From Notamacropus eugenii (Eukaryota; Chordata; Mammalia; Diprotodontia; Macropodidae), in NCBI RefSeq assembly GCF_028372415.1, contig NC_092874.1, positions 241,406,069 through 241,470,068 on the forward strand: a stretch of DNA of 64,000 nt, read 5' to 3'. Below, one piece after another: positions 10,096 through 20,420 of this stretch. The position numbers and the translations under genes were made by a program. The notes below the pieces were generated by a model. The model ran no database searches, was not told the DNA's origin, and was given only the letters and a program-made list of their open reading frames with translations. Numbering within the stretch: the stretch's first letter is position 1; each line of letters opens with the position of its first letter.

Positions 10096-11104
10096 CTGTC
10101 TTTTTTTTAAGACTCGAACAACAGAGCAAAATTAAGACACTTTTCTCTGAACCTGGCTTGATTTCAGCTTTCCCCTTCACTTCCTTCCTCCTCCCCCACC
10201 TCCTCGTCTCCTTCTCTTCTGTTCACATGGGGAGTCATACCCTTACTATGTGGGTCCTCTGTCCAAAGGCATATAAATTTTGATCGCTTATCCTTTTCAA
10301 GGTACCTTAGGGTTTGAGAGCTAGATTTTGTTTTCTTTCCTATTTATTCTATCATTTTTTTCAGATAGTGGTACCATTAACTCTTGTCTCATGTAATTTT
10401 CATTTACGATCTCTTGAAATACAGCTCTAGAAAACCAGGCTTTGATAAAGCCCATTGTGATTCAAATAGCTATTTGACTATTCCTTTAAACCCAGATCAC
10501 TCTCTGTCTTACTGATTAGCCAATGCTAGGTCCCAGGCCAAGTTTCACTTTCTGGGGGTTTTTTTTGATTGCTCAGAGTGAGTGTAAATAGCACCTGTTT
10601 CTGTTCTGGTGAAAAATTCTGAGTCTTCCCATCCCATATTGATTCTTTTGTGAAAGCAAACTAGGCTATCTTTTGCCTCAGTTCTTACCTAGATTTTAGT
10701 TATTGAATGGTTGTTGCCTCAGACAAACTGAGACCTTAAAAAGGCCACAGTCTCCCGCTGCATCCAGGGTCATCGCCAGTTTTCTTCACCTGTGTCTGGC
10801 CACTGGGCCAACTTCCTCTTCTTCTCCCCTCCCCCCTTCTGGTAGTCCTGTAGGCTCCTGAAGTTGTCTTTGTGCTGGCTACAAACAATTAGGGTTCAGC
10901 ATTGGATTAGCCCATTTCAAGCAGACTCTATCAAATTCACTGCCTTCTTTGATGGGACCTTGGGAACCATGGCTACTCTCCCAGGTGCAACTTTACCAAG
11001 GACGTGAGCAAAAAGAATCCTACTTTTCTTTATTTTCGTAGTTCCTAAAAGTCCCCAAAAGATCATAGATCTAGAGCTTGACAAGACTCTAGAAGCCATC
11101 CAAA
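10096..11104. other. intronic DNA, nothing recognised
   Basis: RASSF3 intron. It is pyrimidine-rich around 10170-10240 and has no named repeat, exon or RNA gene. Confidence 0.45.
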
Positions 11105-11300
11105 CTTGTCCCCCTCCTACCTTTCTAGTCTTCTTAAACCCAACTTACCACCTACCATGCACTCTATGACAACAACTTCCTTGCCGTTCCTTGAAAAAGA
11201 TACCAGACTGATCATTTTCACTGGCTGTACTCCATGCCTGGAATGCTCTCCCTCCTCAGCTCTGCACTTGGCTTCCCTAGCTTGCCTAGCTAAATTCCCA
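11105..11300 (+). mobile_element. L2 LINE, sense, left part of an interrupted element
   Basis: 'ccccctcctacctttctagt', 'ctaccatgcactctatgaca' and 'ctccatgcctggaatgctct' are in L2 order. The element resumes at 11985, past an antisense L1 fragment. Confidence 0.8.
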
Positions 11301-11984
11301 ATTTTTTAAATCTTTTCTTTCTTCTTTTTTTTTTAATCTCACAATTTGCCATTTGTTAACATTTTCCAGGTCATCATTTTAAAAAAATAATAATATTTTT
11401 TACCCCAATTACATATTAAAACAATTTTAAACATTTTAAAAAAAGTTTTGAGTTCCAAATTCTATCCCTTTCTCCCTGAGACAGTAAGCAAACTGGTATA
11501 GATTATATGTGTGCAGTAATGTTGTAAAACGTTTTCATATTAGTCATTTTGTACAAGTAGACTCGAGAGAAAGAAAGTGAAAAATAGTAAGCTTCAGTCT
11601 GTATTCAGGTAATATCATTTCTTTCTCTGGAGGTGGATAGCACGTTTCATCATGAGTTCTTTAGGATTGTCTTACATAATTGCATTGCTTAGAATAGCTA
11701 AGTCCTTCATAGTTCTCCATCATACAATACTTCTGTTACTGTGTACAACATTCTCCTTATTCTGCTCAGCTCACTATGCATCAGTTCATGTAAATCTTTC
11801 CAGGGTTTTCTGAAATCATCCTGCTTGTCATTTCTTATGGCACAATAATGTTACATCACAATCATATACCACAGCTTGTTCAGCTATTCCCCAATCGATG
11901 GGCATCCCCTCAATTTCCAGTTCTTAGACACCACAGAAAGAACTGCTATAAATATTTTTGTACAAGTGGGTCTTTTCCCTTTTT
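11301..11984 (-). mobile_element. L1 LINE 3' region, antisense, nested in L2
   Basis: Read on the - strand it resembles the L1 3' untranslated region. Plus-strand landmarks are 'ttgtacaagtagactcgaga', 'attctgctcagctcactatg' and 'ttcagctattccccaatcga'. A T-rich stretch at its left edge (11315-11335) is the complement of an A-rich 3' tail. Flanking 10-mers taaattccca (11291-11300) and taaaatccga (11985-11994) look like a decayed target-site duplication. Confidence 0.8.
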
Positions 11985-12228
11985 TAAAATCCGACTTTCT
12001 ACATTAAGCCTTCTCTGATTCCCCTTAATTCTAGTGCCTTTCCTCTGTTGTTTATCCCTGATTTATCCTGTATGTGGTTCATTTATACATGCTTGTTTGC
12101 ATGTTGCCTCTCCTATTAGACCATCATTTCCTTGAAAGCAGATCATCTTTTGCCTTTCTTTGTATCTTCAGGGCTTAGTGCAGAGCCTGGCAGTAGTTGG
12201 TGCTTAGTGAATGCTTATTAACTGACTC
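11985..12228 (+). mobile_element. L2 LINE, sense, right part including 3' end
   Basis: 'ccccttaattctagtgcctt', 'tgtttgcatgttgcctctcc', 'gggcttagtgcagagcctgg' and 'tgcttagtgaatgcttatta' complete the element begun at 11105. Confidence 0.85.
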
Positions 12229-12231
12229 TCC

Positions 12232-12432
12232 CAGGGGTGGGGAACCTTGGCCTTGAGACCACGTCACCTTCTAGGTTCTTGGATGTGGCTTTTTGACTTG
12301 AGTCCAAGTTTTACAGAAGAAATCCTTTTATGAAGGGGGTTTGTTCTGTGAAATTTGGATTCAGTCAAAGGGCTGCACTTGAGGACCTAGAGGGCCACAT
12401 GTGGCCTTGAGGCTGCAGGTTCCCCATCCCTA
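12232..12432. mobile_element. foldback (palindromic) hAT-like MITE, copy 1
   Basis: A 201-base element whose two halves are complementary. The left end caggggtggggaacct faces aggttccccatccctac at the right end. Inner matches include the 'ggcc...gag' and 'ttgttctgtgaaatttgga' arms. A second copy is at 58535. No coding capacity. The CAGGG...CCCTG termini suggest a hAT origin. It lies directly after the L2 3' end. Confidence 0.85.
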
Positions 12433-12594
12433 CTCTAAACCATCATGAATTGGACCTGGGGACCTGTAGACAAACAATGAGCTGTAGAGGATGTGTTAGT
12501 CACCTTTCTTCTCTGTTCACCTGGGATGTTTAGGTGACTCATGTGACAAAAATGAGTTATAAAATGAGGCTGTTGCAATTATGAGGTTAAGAGG

Positions 12595-13536
12595 ATGTTT
12601 TAATAAAAGAGGGGAAACCTAATGTTTGATAAATCTAAAGATCCCAGCTGTTGAGGCAAGAACTAACACTGACAAAAGCAGCTAGGAAAACTGGAAAGTG
12701 GTATGACAGAAACAAGGCATAGACAGACATCTCGCATTGTATACCAAGATAAGCTAAAAATGGGTACATGATTTAGACATGATGAAACCATAAGCAGATT
12801 AGGGGAACATGAGAGAGATTGCCTGTCAGATCTGTGGCTAGTGGAAGATTTTGTGATCGAACAAGAAACAAAGGTAAAATGGATGGTTTTGATTGCATAA
12901 AATTAACGGTTTTTTGCACAAACAAAACTAATGCAGCCAAAAGTAGAATAAAAGGAAACAGAAAAAAATTTATAGCAAGTTTCTCTTATTTCTCAAATAG
13001 AGAAATACATAACATATAAGAAATAGGAGCCATTCCCCAGTTGATAAAAAGGCAGTTTTCAGAGGAAGAAAGCCTTTATCAACAGTCATCTGAAAAAAAT
13101 GCTGTAAATCACAAATAATTAGAGAAATACAAATTAAAACAGTTCAGGGGTACCACCTCACACTCATCAGATTGACTAAGATGACAGAAAAGGAAAATGA
13201 CAAATATTGAAGGGATTGTGGAAAAGTAGGAACACTAATGCATTGTTAGTAGAGTTGTAAACTAATCCAGCCATTCTGAACAATTTGGAACCAGGCCCCA
13301 AAGGCAATAAAACTGTTTTACCCTTTGAGCTAGTAATACCATTACTCAGTGTCTATCCCCAGGAGATAAAATGAAAGAAAAAATATATATAAATATAAAA
13401 TATCCTAAAATATATACAACATATACAAAAATATTTAGAACGACTCTTTTTGGTGATGGCAAAGAATTGGAAACTGAAGGGTTGCCCATAAATTGGGGAT
13501 TGGCATAAGTTATGGTATGTGATTGTGATGGAATAT

Positions 13537-13611
<75 letters not shown>

Positions 13612-13982
13612 AGAAATGATGAAGGGGATAGTTTCAGAAGAACCTGGGAAGACCTCTATGAACTGATGCAAAGTGAGGTGGGCAGACCCAGAAGAACAGT
13701 CTGCACAGTAACAGCAGTATGGTAAAGATACATCTTAGTATATAGTATAGACTTACTTAGTCACTGATCAATACAACAATTCAGTACAGCTCCAAAGGAC
13801 TTAAGAAGTAAAATGCTACGACTATACGTGTATAATCTATATCAAATTGCTTGCCTTCTCAGTGTGGGGGGAGTGAGGAGGGAAGGAGAGAATTTGGAAC
13901 TCAAAAATTTAAAACTGGATGTTAAAAAATGTTTTTACATGTCATTGGGGAAAATAAAATACTAAATAAACCTTAAAAAGAA
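12595..13982 (+). mobile_element. L1 LINE 3' end, sense
   Basis: It carries the region after or at the end of ORF2, as in other mammalian L1s: 'aaagatcccagctgttgagg', 'taccaagataagctaaaaat', 'aattaaaacagttcagggg', 'taccacctcacactcatcag' and 'ataccattactcagtgtcta'. It ends 'aaaataaaatactaaataaa'. An (AT)n expansion interrupts it at 13541-13610. Frames are broken by stops. Confidence 0.85.
13541..13610. repeat. (AT)n microsatellite inside L1
   Basis: About 70 bases of nearly pure AT, giving an Ile/Tyr repeat in an open frame that is not a gene. The tract is self-complementary. Confidence 0.95.
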
Positions 13983-13983
13983 G

Positions 13984-14212
13984 CAAAGTGATATCTGCTT
14001 CCAGATAGAGAACTTATGGGTTCAGATTGAAGCACGTTTTTTTCCTTTTTAAAAAATCTCTTTTTTTCTTGGAACATGACTCATGACAAAGTATGTTTGG
14101 CATGACTTCATATATATAATGAGCATTGCATTTCTTGTTTTTTCAATGGGTGAAGGAAGAGCTGGAAGGAGAGAATTTGGAAATGAAAATAAAATTTAAA
14201 AATAAACTAAAT
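13984..14212 (+). repeat. L1 LINE 3' terminal fragment
   Basis: 'tctgcttccagatagagaac', a long T-rich stretch, and 'ggagagaatttggaaatgaa' with a terminal 'aaaataaaatttaaaaataa'. It repeats the 3' end of the L1 just upstream and is a separate truncated copy. Confidence 0.7.
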
Positions 14213-14309
14213 ACCATAATAGGGGAAAATTTTTCAAAGTTTTTTTCCCCTTAATATTCACAGCTTTTAAAAGAGGATTAAGAAAAAAACAGTCTTGTAT
14301 AAAAGACAG

Positions 14310-14880
14310 GTTAGTCTATTGGAAAGAGCCCTTGGAGTCTGGAGTAAGTATAGTGGTAGATTTATGTGTGCCTTGAATACTCTAGCTTTGTGAACATAGG
14401 CAGATATTTTAAAAAGTTGTCAGCTTTTTGATACAAGAGCACAGGCTGTTATCGAGTAAGTAGTTTCAGCCTGATGTACAACAGGATGAAGCGCCCGGGC
14501 CCTTTTCTGGGACAGTACAAAATAACTCAAGGATGGGCAGGGAGGCTAGAGGAACATATTAAAGAGTAAGAAGGAAGAAATATAACTTGGTTACTTGGAA
14601 TTCTACCTAACTTCTTGGACAACTTCAACTGCGTAGCAGGTGGCCCAGAAAAAAAATAATTAGAAAGAACAGCTAGACCTGTGATTTCATTGACATTGGG
14701 AATTCCTTCCACCAATACAAGCTGACCCCTCCTCAGCAACCTGCAAGTTTAGAAAATTGCCCAGGGCATTGAGTGATTCTGTATCTTGTTGGGATCACAC
14801 AATGTTGTCAGCAGAGGCGGGCTTGAACCCAGGTTTTCCTGGTTTTAAGGTTGCTTCTTTATCTACTATGTGACTGTGGG
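14310..14880. other. intronic DNA with weak SINE fragments
   Basis: A sense SINE-like piece at 14310-14410 ('tctattggaaagagcccttg') and an antisense one at 14780-14875 ('cttgaacccaggttttcctg'). Nothing was recognised in between. Confidence 0.4.
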
Positions 14881-15404
14881 CTCTGAAAAGTTAATTAATT
14901 AAGCAGTTAATTAATAAATACAATATCAGTTATTACGCTGCCCTTTTCCATTTTTCAGAAATTATTTTTTTTGGTGTTTCTGTTCACCATATGTTGGACT
15001 GGATGAGCCAAGCATCTGCCCTTTCATCCTATGAGGGAAACACCAATGCCCTCAGGACATCCCTCCTGACCCCTCAGAATGGTTTTGCAGTCTTGGGACA
15101 GATTCCTGTTCTCCTTTCTAGCCTTCTGGATGCCTTTGCTTCTACTTATCTACTTGGGGATGGAGTCTTGGCTTCCTGTCTTTAAGGCTACAATTGGATC
15201 ATTTGTTAAAATGAATGATTTCTTTGGTGACTTTTACTTCACTTCATCCATCGGATCCCTTATTCAGTGACTTTTGCACGTTGGATATGCTGCGTACTGG
15301 GTGAAACCCAATGCCATAGAAACACTGATATGATCACATTAAACAAGCGAGAGGAAATAGAAGGGGGAAAGCAAGGAAGGTAATAAAAATGCTTTTAGAT
15401 CAGA
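14881..15404. other. intronic DNA, nothing recognised
   Basis: RASSF3 intron. Overlapping open frames of 63-64 codons are not supported by splice context or a domain. Confidence 0.45.
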
Positions 15405-15612
15405 GATTCTTAACCTTTTTTTTTTTCTTTTTTTTGTGTATAATGGCCCTCTTTGGCAATCTGATAAAGCCTGTGGATGTCTTCTTGGAATAATATTTTT
15501 AAATGCATAAAATAAAATCCCTAGAGTTACCAAGGAAACCAGTTATATTGAAATACAGTTAAAAGTATTTTTTAAAAAAATTCATGGAATCCAGGTTTGC
15601 AATCCTATATGG
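15405..15612. mobile_element. old hAT-type non-autonomous DNA transposon
   Basis: It begins 'gagattcttaacctttt' and contains 'tttttaaatgcataaaataa', 'accaaggaaaccagttatat' and 'tgaaatacagtt'. The right end has 'catggaatccaggtttgcaa'. The end 'ttcttaacc' and this internal order are those of a widespread mammalian hAT MITE. An end fragment of it in the opposite orientation is at 39862. Confidence 0.65.
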
Positions 15613-16640
15613 AGGCCACCAAATGGCTCCAAGGAAGAGTTTAGAATGAAAAAAAGAGACACTGAGTAACTGGGAACAAAATGCATGGATTCCATTTATC
15701 CTCTGCTTGCTTTTTTGTTTTCCCTCTTGAGGATCATGGCCATATGTCCCCATAAGCTTTCTCCCAGGAAACCTCCCTTTGAACATCTGTCTTCCATGTG
15801 CCTCCAGAAGTAGCTAAAGGTTCTGTTCTCTCCCAGCTTGAAATCACCATGGGAAGAATCCTCAGTTTACCCCTCCTTTGTTGCCACTCTCTAAACCAGT
15901 AGGCTCTAACATTTCCACTAATGTGCCCTCTGGCCTAAAAGACTGTAACTTACTCCAGTTGCCCTAATAAGTTGTTTTTTTTTAACAATCAAAGAAATTA
16001 AATTGTACCATTCATAAATAATGAACAAATGTTTATGCTTTCCAGAGGTTAACTCTTGCAGCCCTGAATTTGACTTACTTTTAAAAAAATGTCAATCTTG
16101 AAAGTTCATTATAACCTACCTCGTGTTGATGCTTTAGCAGGAAATGATGTTTAAGTAAAACTGTAATTCATATGCAGTCCTAGCTACCCCGAGTGATCTG
16201 TTCCAGCCTCTTGGATTACCCTTTTTTGTGAGGATGTCATAAAGTTATAACGGTAGCCTTCTTTTTTTCTCCAAGGGTTCATTGTCTTTTATGATGGGAT
16301 ACCTCCTTTGTGCGCTCAGCCCAGATATTTCTCATTAGCCTTAGTAAATTTCTTGCTTTGGTTAGCAGGGATTTGAATGGAGGTATTACCTAAAAATGGG
16401 TCTGGAGTCCTCACATGTGGCTATAGCAGCATGAATGAACGGGTGTCCAAAGACTTAAACATATCAAAGCCAGCAGAGAAGCTTCTAAAACTTTCCATCT
16501 GCCTAACAGACTTGGTTTATGGGCTGTGTACCCTTCATGTGAAGGCCTCCCGTTGGGGTCTCTGTCTTTTTTTTTATCTTGAGCTGTAATTTTATCAATT
16601 TAGGGAACCTCCAGCATGGAAAATTCATTTTAAAGTTTAG
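15613..16640. other. intronic DNA, nothing recognised
   Basis: RASSF3 intron directly upstream of the RA-domain exon region. No repeat was named and no exon was found. Confidence 0.45.
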
Positions 16641-16644
16641 CAAC

Positions 16645-16800
16645 TAATCTAAGACTACAATCCTAGAAAATTGCCAGGAGCAGCAAGAGCTTAAATGGCA
16701 TGTCAGCTGTCACACAGTTAGTATGGGTTTGGATGCAAGATTTTAAACTGAAGTCGTCCTGACTCCGTGGCCCACCCTCTCATGCTTAGGCCCTTCCTCC
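16645..16800 (-). repeat. MIR-like SINE, antisense, diverged
   Basis: 'atgtcagctgtcacacagtt', 'gcaagattttaaactgaagt' and 'cgtcctgactccgtggccca' have the order of an antisense SINE. Confidence 0.55.
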
Positions 16801-16951
16801 TTGGGGGGAAGTCTTTAGAGGAGATCTGCCACAAGAGTAAATGTAGGGAATGAGTTTTTCTATTTGATGTTGGCCCCATCTCCCAACTTATTTTAATGCC
16901 TTCAAAGCCCAGGGCTTGACTAGAACCATGTTGTTTGTGTACCTGCTACAG

Positions 16952-17195
16952 AATTCCAACGGGATTTACACTGGCTTCATCAAAGTTCAGATGGAATTGT
17001 GCAGACCTATCAATGCATTGACTTCTTGGAACCCAGAAAAGCAAGCCTCCAATAATAGTGGTTGCATGAATACACTTCACATCAGCAGCACCAACACTGT
17101 CCGGGAAGTTATTGAGGCCTTGCTCAAGAAATTTCTAGTGTCTGAAAGCCCAACCAAGTTTGCACTTTATAAGCGTTGTCACAAGGAAGACCAAG
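16952..17195 (+). CDS. RASSF3: RASSF3 coding exon, second in window (RA domain, first part)
   Basis: The exon has 244 bases, acceptor 'gctacag' and donor GTACG, entering in phase 0 and leaving after one base of a codon. It encodes 81 residues, from NSNGIYTGFIKVQMELC to FALYKRCHKEDQ. The Ras-association domain, a ubiquitin-like fold, begins at about residue 5 of the exon with the GFIKVQMEL strand. The segment MNTLHISSTNTVREVIEALL is the helix region, followed by FALYKRC. Between ELC and GCMN (exon residues 18-36) lies a 19-residue polar linker that differs from human RASSF3 as I recall it, which has about 17 residues. No stop or frameshift. A same-frame ATG at 16916 lies in the intron and is not a start. 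Confidence 0.97.
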
Positions 17196-17344
17196 GTACG
17201 CTGAGGTTTAAATTGTTCTCTTTCCTATTCCTGGACCTTTTTATCATCATCATTCCTATACCTAGGGAGCCTTCAGTGGTTCCCATTGCCTGTTAACATT
17301 TCTGACCCTGACTTGGCCATCCTGATCTCATGCTACTTTTTTCA

Positions 17345-17412
17345 TTGATCACTAAGCAAATATCAAGTACCTAGAGTGTGCCAGGTACCATACTAGGCAC
17401 TGGGGGTACGTA
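17345..17412 (-). repeat. L2 3' end, antisense, short
   Basis: 'aatatcaagtacctagagtg' and 'gtgccaggtaccatactagg' complement the L2 terminus. Confidence 0.65.
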
Positions 17413-17414
17413 GA

Positions 17415-17525
17415 TGAAAACAGAGTCACACAGCTAGTGTCTTAGACCTGATTTGAATTGTCTGGATCCAGGCCTAATGCTCTATCCACTGATCCACCTG
17501 GCTGCCTAACCCTCTCCCTTGTAGC
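17415..17525 (-). repeat. SINE head, antisense
   Basis: 'gagtcacacagctagtgtct', 'tctatccactgatccacctg' and 'gctgcc' are the complement of the tRNA-derived SINE head. Confidence 0.75.
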
Positions 17526-18132
17526 ATGGGGCAAAACCACCCACCCTAGTGCCCACTTGGAGAGTATATGCAGCATCATGTGTTTGTAGACTCCCAACTT
17601 TTCACAAAGATGACAGAAGCATATTTCATCATCTCTTCTCTGTTAGCCATTGACTCTTGCTAGGAAGTGACCTTTGAGAGCTTTTTGATTAGAAATGCTC
17701 TACTATAAGTCTCTCTACCTGGCAATTCCATGAGGTCTGAAGCACTGGTCTCCTGTGCCCAAGTCATATTTTGGCAGGACCCAAAGGCATCCATCCTCTG
17801 GAGCAGAAAATATCACACCCACGTCCCTTTCAATCTTTCTTCTCTCTTATCAGAGCAGCTTGTCTCTCTAATTTTTTTTTCCTCTAGATTTCCTGGGTAG
17901 AGCTTGAAACAACTGTAGGAAATTGGCTTCCACCTTACTGTTGCCCACTTAGAAAAGTCTGTCTGTTGCAGGAACTCCACGCCTGCTGTTTGTTGGTCCT
18001 TCATGTGCTAGGGAGGAGTGGTCAAGTGTGTCAGGAGATCACAAGAAGCACTTTCATCCTGCCAGCTCAATTTTCCCCTCATAGTCGGAACTCTTTGACA
18101 TTCAACCTAACAATGTTAGTTACCCCGTTAAA
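17526..18132. other. intronic DNA, nothing recognised
   Basis: RASSF3 intron between the two RA-domain exons. No named repeat. Confidence 0.45.
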
Positions 18133-18194
18133 ATAGCACCATTGCCTGTTAATAATGTTTGGTTAGAAAAATTATTAACAGGCAACAGTACTAT
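18133..18194 (+). ncRNA. candidate intronic pre-miRNA-like hairpin
   Basis: A perfect 15-bp inverted repeat (18142-18156 with 18171-18185) encloses a 14-base loop. The stem extends outward by pairs at 18138-18139 and 18133-18136 with 3 mismatches, giving about 21 pairs over 24 positions per arm. It lies in sense orientation in a RASSF3 intron. The 5' arm from 18134 reads uagcaccauu, the same first ten bases as miR-29b. In miR-29 the mature strand is on the 3' arm, so homology is not implied. Pairing below the base of the stem is weak, which counts against Drosha processing. It could instead be a relic of a short palindromic transposon. Confidence 0.35.
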
Positions 18195-18553
18195 ATGTAC
18201 ATATAGTTCATATGTGCTTTTAAATGAAAGCTATTGACCTTAAAAGATTTGCTTGATTTTTTTCATACACAGGACCACTTGTTCTTGTCACAGTCTTTTT
18301 AAAAATCTTTAGCATGTGACTTAATTGATTTTTTTTTCCTGAAAATAATGGGAACAGCCCTAATTGTGGTTTGCATTATCTGTTTTTATCTGACTTGTTA
18401 CCTGCCTGTGATGTCAATTCATTCGTTTTAGTACTGGCCAGTTGTAAGATGAGATAGCGTCTAGTGGATAAATTTCTTTGGCATTTGGGAGGCAAGATAG
18501 TTTAATGGATAAATAAGCACTCTATAAAATGGCTCTCTTGTTTTCCTGTATAG

Positions 18554-18663
18554 TTTACGCGTGCAAGCTCTCAGACCGAGAACACCCCCTTTATCTGCGT
18601 TTGGTAGCAGGGCCAAGGACAGAAACTCTGAGCTTTGTTCTTCGTGAACGTGAAACCGGAGAG
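18554..18663 (+). CDS. RASSF3: RASSF3 coding exon, third in window (RA domain, second part)
   Basis: The exon has 110 bases. Acceptor 'cctgtatag' is followed by TT, which completes a Val codon with the G left by the previous exon. The donor is GAG|GTAAGTG and it leaves in phase 0. It encodes VYACKLSDREHPLYLRLVAG, then PRTETLSFVLRERETGE. This is the C-terminal half of the RA domain; the YLRLVAGP strand/loop and LSFVLRE strand are strongly conserved between RASSF1, RASSF3 and RASSF5. The next exon continues with WEAFSLPEL. A longer open frame runs through the donor, but the codons after GAG are intronic. Confidence 0.97.
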
Positions 18664-19045
18664 GTAAGTGGTGTTCCTTATTATGGTTTTAGGGTACACC
18701 ATCCCTGTTTATCGTGGTGGTAGTTGACCTTTGTACCCAAGTGGAGGAAGTGGGATGAGGAGGCAAGGACAAGTCCAGTGTCAATCTGCTGTTAACGTTT
18801 TGTGTACCCTTTTTTTTTTTGGACTAATATTTGAGGTGGGGTGGGAAGAAACAATATTTTTAAATGGCCTTTTGAGTGCAAAAGAGGGGACACGGTAATT
18901 TTGTTGCTTTCTCATTAAACTTAATGTTTTTACATACATATTTTTAAAAACAGAAGTTCACACTTTCTTATATGCCCATGTTTCCTGCTCATATATTGAA
19001 ATGTTAGTGTTTGTTAATGGAATCACCGTTTCAAAAATGGATTTG

Positions 19046-19190
19046 GTGGCACAGTGAATAAAGCACTGGCCCTGGAATCAAGAGGACCTGAGTTCAAATC
19101 CAGCTTCAGACACAACTCTTAATAGCTATATGTCACTGGGCAAGTAACCCCAATTTCCTCCCCCTACCTCTCGCCAAAAAAAAAAAGGAT
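19046..19190 (+). repeat. tRNA-derived SINE (short form)
   Basis: 'tttggtggcacagtgaataa', 'ggaatcaagaggacctgagt' and 'tcaaatccagcttcagacac', ending in an A11 run at 19177-19187. Confidence 0.85.
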
Positions 19191-19394
19191 TTTGGGGACT
19201 AGAATTTTGTAGTTGGTCTCCAAAGATTTCTCACACTTTTACACTTTTACCATAAGCTTAATTTTGAAAGTTGACACTTGCCATGTGTTCATTCCTAACA
19301 TAAAGTTTCTTTACTAATTCATTGTAAGTGGAAAAAAAAGGAGTTTCCTGCTTCTTGGCTAGCAAGACTCTGAATTAAACACATTTTTAATAAT

Positions 19395-19560
19395 TTCATG
19401 GGATAACAGATTTAGAACTTGGAAAGGAACTTTGAGGCCCCCTCGTTCAACCCTCAGATTTAAAGGAGGAAATTCAGGCTCAGAGGAGCAGGGTTTGAAC
19501 TCTGACCCAGCCAGTGTCCTTTCTGTTGTACCCATATTGCCTAGAATGATTTAAGTCATC
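19395..19560 (-). repeat. MIR-like SINE, antisense
   Basis: 'cagatttagaacttggaaag', 'ttgaggccccctcgttcaac' and 'caggctcagaggagcagggt' are typical of an antisense CORE-SINE. Confidence 0.6.
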
Positions 19561-20265
19561 ATTCTTGCACTTATGTAATTGGTAGTTCCCTCCCTCAAGA
19601 TAAAATGTCTTTAGGGCAGTGCAGTCTAAGGAGAAAAGCTTTCCTTACAAATGACCCTTGGACTGATTGTTAGCCTCATAGTTAAGAAATCTGGCCATCC
19701 CTTAACCTTGGTTAGTCTCCCATCTATAAACCGGAAGTTGATGATATATGACTTTTGGGATGGATGACGAAGATGAATGAAATTCATATGAGATAATCTA
19801 TCCAGCAGTTTGGAGCTACCAAGAAGGAAAATCTGCTTTTATAAATTATTCATGTTGCTTTTTACTTCTGCAGCTTCTCAGGCTTTCTGAAAACAAATTG
19901 CCATTGTTCGGAAAAGTACTGTTTTGGAATTCTCATTTGGATTCTTAAAAGGGCATTTTGACCATATATTAGCATTTCCCCTGAAAGCTCAAACTCCAAA
20001 CACTTGCATTCCCTCTATAGAATTTTAAAATTGGTCATGTTCTGTTAAATGATCCCATCTGGTTAACTTCATTTATAAACTTCTGAGGAGGGATCCAACT
20101 TTAGTTGGTTTTTGGAATGTCACCTCACACGTTGTTAGACTTTAGGAAATGTTTAAATATCATAAAGTATTTTTTAAGTGAACAATTCTGTCCCCAACTG
20201 CTTTGTTTGTTTTCTGACAGGCTAGGGAGCTTCCAGGAAGGATACTCATTCTGTGAGGTTGATAT
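19561..20265. other. intronic DNA, nothing recognised
   Basis: RASSF3 intron with no named repeat or exon. Confidence 0.45.
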
Positions 20266-20269
20266 TAGG

Positions 20270-20420
20270 TACTGATTCTCCCATTTATAATTGTACAGAC
20301 CTGGGGTACTGAGAAATGACTTGGCCAGGGTCACACAGCCAGGGTGTGTCAGAGACAGGACTTGAACCCCCATTTTCTGACCCTCAGACTAACCCCCACT
20401 TCACAATGCCACACTGCTAC
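20270..20420 (-). repeat. MIR-like SINE, antisense
   Basis: 'gacttggccagggtcacaca', 'gccagggtgtgtcagagaca' and 'ggacttgaacccccattttc' are the complement of a SINE head. Confidence 0.7.
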
